From contig NZ_LZKI01000074.1 of the NCBI RefSeq assembly GCF_001672755.1, forward strand, positions 62,001 through 126,000: a stretch of DNA of 64,000 nucleotides, read 5' to 3'. The stretch is from Mycobacterium colombiense. GTDB taxonomy: Bacteria > Actinomycetota > Actinomycetes > Mycobacteriales > Mycobacteriaceae. The notes beneath the pieces are model-generated. The model did no database searches. It had not been told where the DNA came from and was given only the letters and a program-made list of their open reading frames with translations. Below, one piece after another: positions 1-7,464 of this stretch. Position 1 is the stretch's first letter, and each line of letters opens with the position of its first letter. A program made the translations under genes and the position numbers.

Positions 1-193
1 CAACCCGGCCGCCACCCGGCGGTCGGCCGAGTTGTTCGCCGCCGAGGTGATGCCCCATTTCCAGGGGCAGGCACAGCCGACGCTGGACGCCGCCGCGCGC
101 GCCGGCCAGGCCCGGGAGAACCTCGCGCAGTCGCAGTTGGACGCCGTGGCCCACATGACCAAGAAGTACCAGGATGAGGTCGACGCGAAGTAG
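1..193 (+). CDS. C-terminal end of a probable luciferase-like (LLM) flavin-dependent oxidoreductase (partial)
   Basis: The reading frame is open from base 2 and stops at TAG 191-193, giving the last 63 residues of a protein that begins outside the window. The segment AELFAAEVMPHFQG resembles the C-terminal helix of bacterial luciferase-like monooxygenases, which often close with a phrase of the type ELFA..VMP.FQG. The rest is an Ala/Gln-rich amphipathic helix ending in a charged tail. Family assignment rests on this short motif only. The FMN/F420-binding barrel is not visible, so neither the cofactor nor the substrate can be named. Confidence 0.6.
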   Translation, partial: NPAATRRSAELFAAEVMPHFQGQAQPTLDAAARAGQARENLAQSQLDAVAHMTKKYQDEVDAK

Positions 194-358
194 CGCTGAG
201 CATTCGTACCCGCGAATTCCCTTCGCGGTCAACGTCTTTCGCAGGGATCCGGGATGGCTTCCGACGACGGCCGGGACCCGGCGGTCATCGCGCGGCTTCA
301 TATCCAGGCGACAGCCCGGTCCCAGGGGGCAGCTAGGGACGCGGCGCATACCTGGAGG

Positions 359-730
359 ATGACCACCAACACCCCCGGCCCCACGATCGCCGGCGGATGC
401 CGCCGGCGCCTACTGCGCCTCACCCTCGCGGGCGCCGCGACCCTGGCCGTCCTGGCCCTCTACGACGCGGCGCAGCCCCAGACACCCGGAACCACGCTGG
501 GATCCGGATCGGTGCGCCTGACGGACATGGCCTTATCACCCCAGGCGCCGCCAGGCCTCACCGGCGGCGGCCTCGCGGCCGATGACGGCGACGACCAGGC
601 TCAGCTGCAACAGCAGCTGAATCAGCAGTCCATGCAACAGGCCGAAGAGCAAAACGAGCAGGCCCAGCAGCAGTTCAATCAGGACATGCAGCAGCAACAG
701 ACCTACGAGAACCAGTTCAACGACCCGTAA
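359..730 (+). CDS. Gln-rich exported or membrane-anchored hypothetical protein
   Basis: This 123-aa protein has a basic N-terminus (CRRRLLRLTL, about residues 14-23) followed by a hydrophobic Ala/Leu stretch to about residue 37, which looks like a signal peptide or signal anchor. The C-terminal 50 residues are dominated by Gln, Asn and Glu, for example QLQQQLNQQSMQQ, with almost no hydrophobic core, so this part is probably disordered or a coiled coil. No enzyme motif is present. The ATG at 359 has GGAGG directly beside it, which is too close for a standard ribosome binding site; an in-frame ATG at 254 would add 35 residues without a clear signal-peptide logic, so the start is uncertain. A strong hairpin follows the stop codon. 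Confidence 0.6.
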   Translation: MTTNTPGPTIAGGCRRRLLRLTLAGAATLAVLALYDAAQPQTPGTTLGSGSVRLTDMALSPQAPPGLTGGGLAADDGDDQAQLQQQLNQQSMQQAEEQNEQAQQQFNQDMQQQQTYENQFNDP

Positions 731-743
731 ATCGTAAATCGAA

Positions 744-774
744 GCGTGGCGGCCGCTGTGCGCGGCCGTCACGC
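744..774. terminator. Bidirectional hairpin terminator between convergent genes
   Basis: Arms GCGTGGCGGCCGC (744-756) and GCGGCCGTCACGC (762-774) pair over 13 bp with one G-U pair and a 5-nt loop. It lies between the plus-strand exported-protein gene and the minus-strand SRPBCC gene, so it can serve both. There is no T-tract, which is usual for mycobacterial hairpin terminators. Confidence 0.7.
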
Positions 775-787
775 GCCATGCGAGAAC

Positions 788-1255
788 CTAGCGGCCGCCG
801 GTGGATTCGCGATCGGCCGCCTTCACCAGTCGGCCCGCGAAAAACCGGACCGCTCCGCCCATCGCAGCGCGCATCAGCGGGCCCGTCCCGCGAACGCCTT
901 CGATGAACGAGCCGGTCCAGCGGATATCGGTCCCGCCCGACGCATTCGGCGTGAGGACCACCTCGCCGGCGTAGTCCTTGGCCGGGGTGGCCGGGCCCAC
1001 CAGCTTGTAGGCGTGGCGACGGTCCGGCTCGTACGCGACCGTCTCCTCCTGCACGTAGACCGGCCACATGCCCACCTTGCGGATGGCCCCGACGCCGCCC
1101 GGCGCGGGATCACCCTGGCGAGCCCAACTCGAGTGCATGACAATCGGCTTGGCCCACTGCGACCAGTTGGCGCCGTCGGCTACCAGCCGGAACACCGTCG
1201 CGGGCGGCGCGCTGCTGGTGCGGGTGATTTCGAAGGAAAAGTTCCGGCCCGGCAT
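788..1255 (-). CDS. SRPBCC (START/Bet v1-like) family protein
   Basis: This 155-aa single-domain protein has the usual SRPBCC layout: an opening strand with the phrase ITRTSSAPPATVF, the helix RLVADGANWSQW, and a long C-terminal helix (PLMRAAMGGAVRFFAGRL). Members of this fold bind hydrophobic ligands in a deep cavity; mycobacteria carry many uncharacterised ones of this length. The ATG at 1255 is chosen because AGGAG lies 6 nt upstream on the minus strand; an upstream in-frame start would add MLPPGVV without a better signal. It is convergent with the preceding exported protein and divergent from the fadD31-like gene. The ligand is unknown. Confidence 0.8.
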   Translation of the reverse strand: MPGRNFSFEITRTSSAPPATVFRLVADGANWSQWAKPIVMHSSWARQGDPAPGGVGAIRKVGMWPVYVQEETVAYEPDRRHAYKLVGPATPAKDYAGEVVLTPNASGGTDIRWTGSFIEGVRGTGPLMRAAMGGAVRFFAGRLVKAADRESTGGR

Positions 1256-1450
1256 GACAACTCCTGGTGGTAGCAACGGACGGCCCTGGACGCCGCTCGC
1301 CGTAGGCTACCGCCCACGCCGGGCGTCGGCCGGATCGGGTGGATCGCCGCTGTCAACCCGGTGACCGAACGTCTGCCGGAATCGGCGAATGCGTCGGCCG
1401 CTCTTGATGTTTGCCGATTCACCGCGCCGGGACCATCGCATCGGCTTGCC

Positions 1451-1456
1451 TAGACT
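1451..1456 (+). promoter_or_regulatory. -10 box of a leaderless promoter for the fadD31-like gene
   Basis: TAGACT fits the mycobacterial TANNNT -10 consensus and ends 6 nt before the ATG at 1463, so the start codon is probably at the transcription start. No Shine-Dalgarno sequence is visible. Confidence 0.55.
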
Positions 1457-1462
1457 GCAGTC

Positions 1463-3310
1463 ATGGATCGCGGTTCCCGGCAGGACGGCACAGGTGTCGG
1501 TGGGCTACTTCGGATCGAGGACTGCCTGGACGCGGCCGGCCGGATCGCGCTGCCGCCCTGGGTCAATCTGATCTCGCTCATCGACCGCAACATCGCGAAC
1601 GTCGGGAACACCGTGGCGTATCGCTACCTCGATTACAGCCGTTCGGCCGACGGCGACGCCGACGAGGTGACGTGGAGCCGGTTCGGCGTCCGGCTGGAGG
1701 CCATCGGCGCGCGCATCCAGCAGGTGGCCGGTCACGGTGAGCGCGTTGCGGTCCTCGCGCCGCAGGGCATCGACTACGTCGCCGGCTTCTACGCGGCGGT
1801 CAAGGCCGGAACCATCGCGGTGCCGTTGTTCGCTCCGGAACTGCCCGGGCACGCCGAACGGCTTGATATCGCGCTGCGCGACTCCGAGCCCACCGTCGTA
1901 CTCACGACGACACCCGCGCGAGACGCGGTGGAGAAGTTTCTGGCCGGCCACCCGCACTTGCGCCGGCCGTGGGTGATCGCCATCGACCAGATACCCGATT
2001 CGGCGCGGGAGTCGTTCGTGCCCACCGAGCTCGGCATGGACGACGTCTCGCACCTGCAGTACACGTCGGGCTCGACCCGGCCGCCGGTCGGCGTCGAGAT
2101 CACCCACCGCGCGGTGGGCACCAACCTGGTGCAGATGATCCTGTCGATCGACCTGCTGGACCGAAACACCCACGGCGTCAGCTGGTTACCGCTCTACCAC
2201 GACATGGGTTTGTCGATGATCGGCTTCCCGGCCGTCTACGGCGGCCACTCCACGCTGATGTCTCCCACCGCGTTCGTCCGCCGGCCCCAGCGCTGGATTC
2301 AGGCCCTGTCCGACGGGTCGCGGCTGGGAAACGTCGTCACCGCCGCACCGAACTTCGCCTACGAGTGGACCGCGCAGCGCGGCCTGCCCGCCCGCGGCGC
2401 GGACATCGACCTGCGCAACGTGGTGATGATCATTGGCTCCGAACCCGTCAGCATCGATGCGATCAGAACCTTCAATAAAGCGTTTGCGCCGTACGGGTTG
2501 CCGCGGACCGCGTTCAAGCCGTCCTATGGCATCGCTGAGGCGACGTTGTTCGTCGCGACCATCGGCCCCGACGCCGAGGCGACGGCGGTGTACCTCGACT
2601 CAGAACGGCTGGGCGCGGGGAATGCGGTGCGCGTCGGCGCGGATGCTCCCAACGCCGTCGCGCAGGTGCCGTGCGGTCGGGTCGCGCGCAGCCAATGGGC
2701 CGTCATCGTCGATCCCGCCGGCGGATCCGAGTTGCCGGACGGCGCGGTGGGCGAAATCTGGTTGCAGGGCAACAACGTCGGACGCGGCTACTGGGGTCTG
2801 CCGGACGAGACACGGCGGGTGTTCGGCGCCGAGCTGCGATCCCGGCTCGCCGAGGGCAGCCACACCGACGGTGCCGATCCGGACCGGCCCTGGCTGCGCA
2901 CCGGCGACCTGGGCGTGTACCTGGACGGTGGGCTGTACGTGACCGGCCGGATCGCGGACCTGGTGACGATCGACGGCCGCAACCACTACCCGCAACACAT
3001 CGAGGCCACCGTCGCCGAAGCGTCGGAATTCGTCCGGCGTGGATACGTGACGGCGTTTTCCGCGCCGGACGGCGATGACCCGGATGCCGCCCGGCTCGTC
3101 GTGATCGCCGAACGCGCCGCGGGCACCAGCCGTCAGGATCCACAGCCGGCGATCGAGGCGATCCGCGCGGCGATCGCGCAGCGGCACGGCCTGAGGGTCT
3201 CGGACGTGCGTCTCCTGCCGGCCGGCGCCATCCCGCGCACCACCAGCGGCAAGCTGGCCCGCAGGGCCTGCCGGGCGGAATACCTCGACGGCGTCCTGGG
3301 TGCCCGCTAA
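1463..3310 (+). CDS. fadD31: Fatty-acyl-AMP ligase, FadD31-like
   Basis: This 615-aa protein belongs to the ANL adenylating superfamily. The P-loop motif YTSGSTRPPVGVEITHRA and the long region with WLPLYHDMGLSMIGFP are typical of fatty-acyl-AMP ligases (FAALs), which activate fatty acids as acyl adenylates for transfer to polyketide synthases rather than to CoA. Other core motifs are PSYGIAEATLFVAT, the adenylate-binding WLRTGDLG and the C-terminal lysine loop PRTTSGKLAR. The symbol is based on FAAL-type sequence and on nearby genes that match the M. tuberculosis Rv1925-Rv1932 region (SDR, DJ-1, AraC, tpx) from memory. The start is the ATG placed just after a leaderless -10 box. No PKS gene lies in the window, so the acceptor is unknown. 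Confidence 0.8.
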   Translation: MDRGSRQDGTGVGGLLRIEDCLDAAGRIALPPWVNLISLIDRNIANVGNTVAYRYLDYSRSADGDADEVTWSRFGVRLEAIGARIQQVAGHGERVAVLAPQGIDYVAGFYAAVKAGTIAVPLFAPELPGHAERLDIALRDSEPTVVLTTTPARDAVEKFLAGHPHLRRPWVIAIDQIPDSARESFVPTELGMDDVSHLQYTSGSTRPPVGVEITHRAVGTNLVQMILSIDLLDRNTHGVSWLPLYHDMGLSMIGFPAVYGGHSTLMSPTAFVRRPQRWIQALSDGSRLGNVVTAAPNFAYEWTAQRGLPARGADIDLRNVVMIIGSEPVSIDAIRTFNKAFAPYGLPRTAFKPSYGIAEATLFVATIGPDAEATAVYLDSERLGAGNAVRVGADAPNAVAQVPCGRVARSQWAVIVDPAGGSELPDGAVGEIWLQGNNVGRGYWGLPDETRRVFGAELRSRLAEGSHTDGADPDRPWLRTGDLGVYLDGGLYVTGRIADLVTIDGRNHYPQHIEATVAEASEFVRRGYVTAFSAPDGDDPDAARLVVIAERAAGTSRQDPQPAIEAIRAAIAQRHGLRVSDVRLLPAGAIPRTTSGKLARRACRAEYLDGVLGAR

Positions 3311-3375
3311 CCGGTGAGCTCTCAAAAGGGCCTGGGCGCGAACCGGGCTGGATAGTCTCCACTCGGAGGCGCGAG

Positions 3376-4608
3376 ATGGTTCTCAAGTTGAGGGTGTCGC
3401 CGGATTTGATCGGCGGCGACGTGGAGGCCGGCTACGGCAAGGTGGCGGACGCTTTTCGCGCGACCTTCCGCGACGGCGCCGAAGTCGGCGCGGCCGTCGC
3501 CGTCTACCGGGACGGCGTGAAGGTGGTCGACCTGTGGGGCGGCTACCGCAACGGGCTGACCAAGGATCCGTGGCAGGCCGACACGATGGTGAACATGTTC
3601 TCCACGACCAAAGGCGTCGCCGCCCTGGTCGTGGCGGTGGCGGCATCGCGCGGACTGATCTCCTACGACGCCAAGGTCGCCGACTACTGGCCGGAATTCG
3701 CGCAGGCCGGCAAGGGCGACGTCACCGTCCGCCAACTCCTGGCGCATCAGGCCGGAGTCTGCGCGCTCAAGCCGAAGCCGACGCTGGCCGACGTGGCCGA
3801 TCCGCAACGGTTGTCACCGATCCTGGCGGCCCAGGTGCCGGCGTGGCCGCCGGGCACCCGGCACGGCTATCACGCGATCACGCTCGGCTGGTACGAGTCC
3901 GAGTTGATCCGCCGCACCGACCCGGCCGGGCGCACGCTGGGCCGGTTTCTGGCCGACGAGATCGTCGCGCCGGCGGGACTCGACCTGCACATCGGCCTGC
4001 CGGCTTCAGTCGACCGCGCCCGGGTCGCCCATGTTCACAATTGGGTCCGCGCGGAAACGGTGCTGCATCTGGGCGTGATGCCGGCTGGCTTCGTGGGCGC
4101 GTCGCTGAACCCGGTTGGCCTGACGGCGCGCACCATCGCGGTCCCGCGCGGCGTCAACCCGTTCGACGGGGACTACAACCGCGACGACGTCCGGGCCGTC
4201 GAGATCCCGTCGGCCAACGGGATCGGCACCGCCCGGTCGGTGGCGCGCATGTACGGCAGCGCGGCGCGCGGCGGTGCCGAAGTTCCGCTGAGCCCAAACA
4301 CCCTCGAGGCGTTGATGGCACCGGCGGTTCCGCCGAGCCACGGTGTGCGCGACAAGGTGATGCACATCGACGTGGCTTATTCACTGGGGTTTTGTAAGCC
4401 GGTGCCGCAGTTCGTGTTCGGCTCGTCCGACAGGGCCTTCGGCACGCCGGGGTTCGGAGGATCCTTCGGGTGCGCCGACCCGGATACCGGCATCGGGTTT
4501 GCCTACGTCATGAACCGGCTCGGGTTTCACCTGTGGAGCGATCCGCGTGAACTCGCGTTGCGGCAGGCGTTGTTTCGCGATGTGCTCGGGGCGCGCCCGC
4601 AGAGTTGA
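3376..4608 (+). CDS. Serine hydrolase of the class C beta-lactamase / esterase EstB fold (LipD/LipL/LipP type)
   Basis: This 410-aa protein carries the catalytic SxxK motif as STTK (about residue 77) in the setting TMVNMFSTTKGVAALV, and a tyrosine motif region around HGYHAITLGWYESELI that supplies the YxxxS-like element. A third conserved patch, FGTPGFGGSFGCADP, matches the C-terminal Gly-rich motif of this family. Such proteins in mycobacteria (LipD, LipL, LipP, LipE) act as esterases or lipases rather than true beta-lactamases. No signal peptide is seen. The ATG has GGAGG 7 nt upstream. In M. tuberculosis lipD lies close to fadD31, so this may be the lipD counterpart, but sequence alone does not separate it from its paralogues. 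Confidence 0.8.
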   Translation: MVLKLRVSPDLIGGDVEAGYGKVADAFRATFRDGAEVGAAVAVYRDGVKVVDLWGGYRNGLTKDPWQADTMVNMFSTTKGVAALVVAVAASRGLISYDAKVADYWPEFAQAGKGDVTVRQLLAHQAGVCALKPKPTLADVADPQRLSPILAAQVPAWPPGTRHGYHAITLGWYESELIRRTDPAGRTLGRFLADEIVAPAGLDLHIGLPASVDRARVAHVHNWVRAETVLHLGVMPAGFVGASLNPVGLTARTIAVPRGVNPFDGDYNRDDVRAVEIPSANGIGTARSVARMYGSAARGGAEVPLSPNTLEALMAPAVPPSHGVRDKVMHIDVAYSLGFCKPVPQFVFGSSDRAFGTPGFGGSFGCADPDTGIGFAYVMNRLGFHLWSDPRELALRQALFRDVLGARPQS

Positions 4609-4644
4609 CCGAACGCCGGCCGTCGCGGGTGGCATCCTGGCCAG

Positions 4645-5322
4645 GTGGGCTTGATATTCCGGTTGGCGGAGCTGTTGATCTTGATCCTGCCGCTGACGGG
4701 CGCGATCGTCGCCGCGGTGCGCGCGTTCGGCGCCTACCGCCGGCGCACCGACGAACGGTCGCGGGAAATCGACCGGACACCACCACCCGAGGCGCCCCCC
4801 GCGGATGGGGCCGGCGTGAATCAGGCTGCCCGGTGGCGCTCGATCCGCCGCGTTCTCGATGAGCACGGCCGAACCGACGCGCGCTGGCTCGAGTACGAAC
4901 TCGACGTCGCCAAGCTGCTCGACTTCCCGCTGATGACCGACATGCGCGACGCAAACACCATCGCGTTCCACAAAGCCAAGCTGCGGGCCGACTTCCTGCG
5001 CCCCATCAAGGCCGAGGATCTGCTCGACGACCGCGACGGCGCCGCGCGATACATGGCCGCCGTCGAGGACTACGTCACCGCGTTCAACGCCGCCGAGGCC
5101 GAAGCGATCCGCCGGCGTCGCAACGATTTCTCCCGGGCGGATCAGCAGCGAATTGCGCGGGCGCAGAACCTGTTACGGGTCGCGGTCGACCCCGCGGCCG
5201 CGGCGCACGAACGCCGGCGCGCCTATGACGTGGCCCGCAACGAACTCGACGGCCTGCTGGTGCTGCCGTCGGCGACACAGGCGAGCCTCGAACGCGGGAT
5301 ATCCGGCGAGCTGGAGCGATAG
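4645..5322 (+). CDS. N-terminally membrane-anchored hypothetical protein
   Basis: This 225-aa protein has one N-terminal hydrophobic segment (about residues 5-26, LAELLILILPLTGAIVAAV) followed by a charged soluble region rich in Arg, Asp and Glu with predicted helices, for example EAEAIRRRRNDFSRADQQR. The short linker RTPPPEAPPADG separates anchor and helical domain. I recognise no catalytic motif. The GTG start lies 36 nt after the esterase gene, so the two may be co-transcribed. It converges on the SDR gene with a 9-nt gap. A cytosolic helical domain attached to the membrane is the most that can be inferred. Confidence 0.65.
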   Translation: MGLIFRLAELLILILPLTGAIVAAVRAFGAYRRRTDERSREIDRTPPPEAPPADGAGVNQAARWRSIRRVLDEHGRTDARWLEYELDVAKLLDFPLMTDMRDANTIAFHKAKLRADFLRPIKAEDLLDDRDGAARYMAAVEDYVTAFNAAEAEAIRRRRNDFSRADQQRIARAQNLLRVAVDPAAAAHERRRAYDVARNELDGLLVLPSATQASLERGISGELER

Positions 5323-5331
5323 CCGGCCCGG

Positions 5332-6102
5332 CTAGGGGCAGGTGTAGCCGCCGTCGATCACGACGTCCGAACCGGTCATGTAGCTGGAGGCTTCGCTGGC
5401 CAGGTAGACGTAGAGGCCGGTGAGCTCCTCGGGGCGGCCGATGCGCCCGAGCGGAATTTTCGGCTCCCACTGGCGGTGGTATTCCGTCAACGGCTCGACG
5501 AGCTCGGTGAGGATGTAGCCGGGGCTGACGCTGTTGACCCGAATGTTGTGCGGCGCGAATTCGACCGCCATGGCCTTGGTCAGGTGGATGACGGCCGCCT
5601 TGGAGGCGCAGTAGTGGCCGACCTGTTGTGGGACGTTGATGATGCTGCCCGACATCGAGGCCGTGGTGATGATGACGCCGCCGCGCCCCTGGGCCACCAT
5701 CGCCCGCGCCGCCGCCTGCGCGGTCAGGAAGACACCGGTGACGTTGGTGTCCTGGATGCGCTGGAATTCTTCGGGCGACATGTCCAGCATCGGGACGACG
5801 TCGATGACGCCGGCGTTGCAGACCGCGATGTCGACGCCGCCCAGCTCCGCGATCACCCGGTCCACCATGCCGGTCACCTGGTCGGGCCGGGTCACGTCGC
5901 ATCGGAGCGGCACCACCTTGCCGGCACCGTCCGCCGCCAGCTCGTCGGCGATGCGTTGCAGCGCCTCGACATTGCGCGCCGCGATGGCCACGTCGGCGCC
6001 GGCCTGCAGGTAGGCCTGGGCCACTTTTCTGCCGATGCCGCTGGACGCCCCGGTGACCAATGCCCTCTTGCCCCGCAGGCCGAACAAGTCCATCACGTTC
6101 AT
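5332..6102 (-). CDS. Short-chain dehydrogenase/reductase (Rv1928c-like)
   Basis: This 256-aa classical SDR has the nucleotide-binding motif TGASSGIG near the N-terminus, the NAG motif (VCNAGV), the catalytic Ser in TTASMSGSI and the YxxxK pair in HYCASKAA. The C-terminal part (SPGYILTELVEPL and SDVVIDGGYTCP) is typical of NAD(P)(H)-dependent oxidoreductases acting on hydroxyacyl, sugar or steroid substrates. Synteny suggests the Rv1928c counterpart. It starts at the ATG giving MNVMDLFGLRGK; an ATG 12 nt upstream is also possible. It is transcribed divergently from a SnoaL-like gene across 57 nt that hold a KstR-like palindrome, hinting at a role in sterol or lipid catabolism. Confidence 0.85.
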   Translation of the reverse strand: MNVMDLFGLRGKRALVTGASSGIGRKVAQAYLQAGADVAIAARNVEALQRIADELAADGAGKVVPLRCDVTRPDQVTGMVDRVIAELGGVDIAVCNAGVIDVVPMLDMSPEEFQRIQDTNVTGVFLTAQAAARAMVAQGRGGVIITTASMSGSIINVPQQVGHYCASKAAVIHLTKAMAVEFAPHNIRVNSVSPGYILTELVEPLTEYHRQWEPKIPLGRIGRPEELTGLYVYLASEASSYMTGSDVVIDGGYTCP

Positions 6103-6134
6103 CCGAGACCCCATCCATACGAGCGACCCAAAAC

Positions 6135-6148
6135 CGGAACACGTTCTA
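6135..6148. promoter_or_regulatory. KstR-like operator in a divergent promoter
   Basis: CGGAACACGTTCTA matches the published KstR consensus TNNAACNNGTTNNA at every fixed position except the first base (C for T). The right arm GTTCTAG is the form common in cholesterol-regulon operators. The box overlaps TAGTGT (6147-6152), a -10-like sequence 7 nt before the SnoaL-gene ATG, so bound repressor would block that promoter. Confidence 0.5.
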
Positions 6149-6159
6149 GTGTGTCCGCT

Positions 6160-6636
6160 ATGGGCAAATTCACCAGGGCAGAAATCGATAAAGCCGTCGA
6201 CAACTACACCAAAGTCGTCGAAGGGTGCAGCGCTTCGGGCGACTGGCGGCCGTTCGCGGACCTCTTCACCGAGGACGTCGTCTACACCGAGCACCACTAC
6301 GGCGTGTTTCACGGGCGCGAGGCGGTCCGCGACTGGATCGTCGCGGTGATGGCGCCCTTCCCGCACATGCGTTTTCCCAATGACTGGGTCGCTCACGACG
6401 AGGACAACGACGCCGTCGTCGTCATGATCAAGAACCTGCTCGATCACCCGACCGATCCGAACGGTGAACCGTTCTGGTTTCCGAACTGGACCCGGCTGGT
6501 GTACGCCGGCGACGGACTGTTCTCCAGCGAGGAAGACATTTACAACCCCGACCGGGACGCTCCCGGCGTCGTTGCGGCGTGGCTGCAGGCCGGCGGCCAG
6601 CTCGCCACCACCGAGATCCTGCAGCCCGGCGCCTAG
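6160..6636 (+). CDS. SnoaL-like / NTF2-fold protein
   Basis: This 158-aa protein has the SnoaL/NTF2 cone-fold signature: an opening helix pair with GDWRPFADLFTEDVVYTEHHYG, then the strand-turn FHGREAVRDWI and later FWFPNWTRLVYAGDGLFSSEEDIYNP. Members include polyketide cyclases, ketosteroid isomerase-like enzymes and many unassigned proteins. His and Asp residues line the expected pocket (EHHYG, MRFPNDW) but no specific catalytic pair can be assigned. The ATG follows a TAGTGT -10-like box by 7 nt, so translation is probably leaderless. It shares a KstR-like box with the divergent SDR, which may point to steroid or fatty-acid metabolism. The exact reaction is unknown. Confidence 0.8.
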   Translation: MGKFTRAEIDKAVDNYTKVVEGCSASGDWRPFADLFTEDVVYTEHHYGVFHGREAVRDWIVAVMAPFPHMRFPNDWVAHDEDNDAVVVMIKNLLDHPTDPNGEPFWFPNWTRLVYAGDGLFSSEEDIYNPDRDAPGVVAAWLQAGGQLATTEILQPGA

Positions 6637-6701
6637 CGTCGAAGAGCGATAGTCCTTGCGCGCGAAGCGCTATCACCGGCGCTGGCTGTTTTCTGGCTCA
6701 C

Positions 6702-7445
6702 CTACGCCGTCCCGGACGCGACCGCCCGCCCGCGGCGCCGCGACCGGACCTTCCCCAGCGCCTGCTCCCAGGCGAGCAGGGTGGCTGCTTTGACGTTGAC
6801 GGGCTTCACGCTGTCGCGCGACAGCAGCGCGGTCGCGGTGGCCTTCGTGGTGGCCGAGGCCTTCGACATGTGACCCGAGTCGAACGGCGGCTGTGGGTCG
6901 TATTCGAGCGCGAGCTGGATTGCCTTCGCACGGGATTCGCCGCCGATCTGGCCGGCCAGCCACAGCGCGAGGTCGAGCCCGGCGGACACGCCCGCACTGG
7001 TGACGATGTCATCGGAGTGCACGATCCGTTCGTCGGCCACCGGGACCGCGCCGAATGCCTTCAGCGCGGGGACCGTCAGCCAATGCGACGTCGCCCGGCG
7101 GCCGTCGAGCAGGCCGGCGGCCGCGAGAATCACCGATCCGGAGCACACCGACGTCGTCCAGCTCGCGCTGTGGTGCGCCTGGCGCAGCCAGTCCAGCAGC
7201 GCGTCGTCACGGGCGTGAACCGGTGTCGACGGGCCCCCGGGAACGAGAATCACGTCGGGGGAGGGGGTTTCGGCGAGCGAGTGGGTGGCGCCGATGACCA
7301 GCACCCCGGAGTCGGCGGTGATCGGTCCGGCTTCGTGCCACACGAAGCGCACATCGGCACCAGGCAGGTTGCGCAGCACCTCGTAGGGACCGATCATATC
7401 CAGTGCGGTGAATCCCGGATAGGCCACGATGGCGATTTGGGTCAT
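6702..7445 (-). CDS. DJ-1/PfpI (class I glutamine amidotransferase-like) protein, Rv1930c-like
   Basis: This 247-aa protein opens with MTQIAIVAYPGFTALDMIGPYEVL and holds the nucleophile elbow with Cys in TTSVCSGSVILAAAGLLDG, the layout of DJ-1/PfpI proteins, some of which act as isonitrile hydratases. The C-terminal 45 residues after PPFDSGHMSKA are an extra basic extension beyond the family core. AAAGGA lies 8 nt upstream of the ATG. It begins 19 nt after the AraC/GlxA-like gene, on the same strand, so the two form an operon; both have DJ-1 folds, which suggests duplication. The substrate is unknown. Confidence 0.85.
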   Translation of the reverse strand: MTQIAIVAYPGFTALDMIGPYEVLRNLPGADVRFVWHEAGPITADSGVLVIGATHSLAETPSPDVILVPGGPSTPVHARDDALLDWLRQAHHSASWTTSVCSGSVILAAAGLLDGRRATSHWLTVPALKAFGAVPVADERIVHSDDIVTSAGVSAGLDLALWLAGQIGGESRAKAIQLALEYDPQPPFDSGHMSKASATTKATATALLSRDSVKPVNVKAATLLAWEQALGKVRSRRRGRAVASGTA

Positions 7446-7464
7446 CAGAGTCGTCCTTTCGAGG

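Noticed and set aside
5332..6447. Extended 371-codon version of the SDR
   Set aside because: The extra N-terminus is antisense to the SnoaL-fold gene and lacks SDR features; MNVMDLFGL is the natural start.
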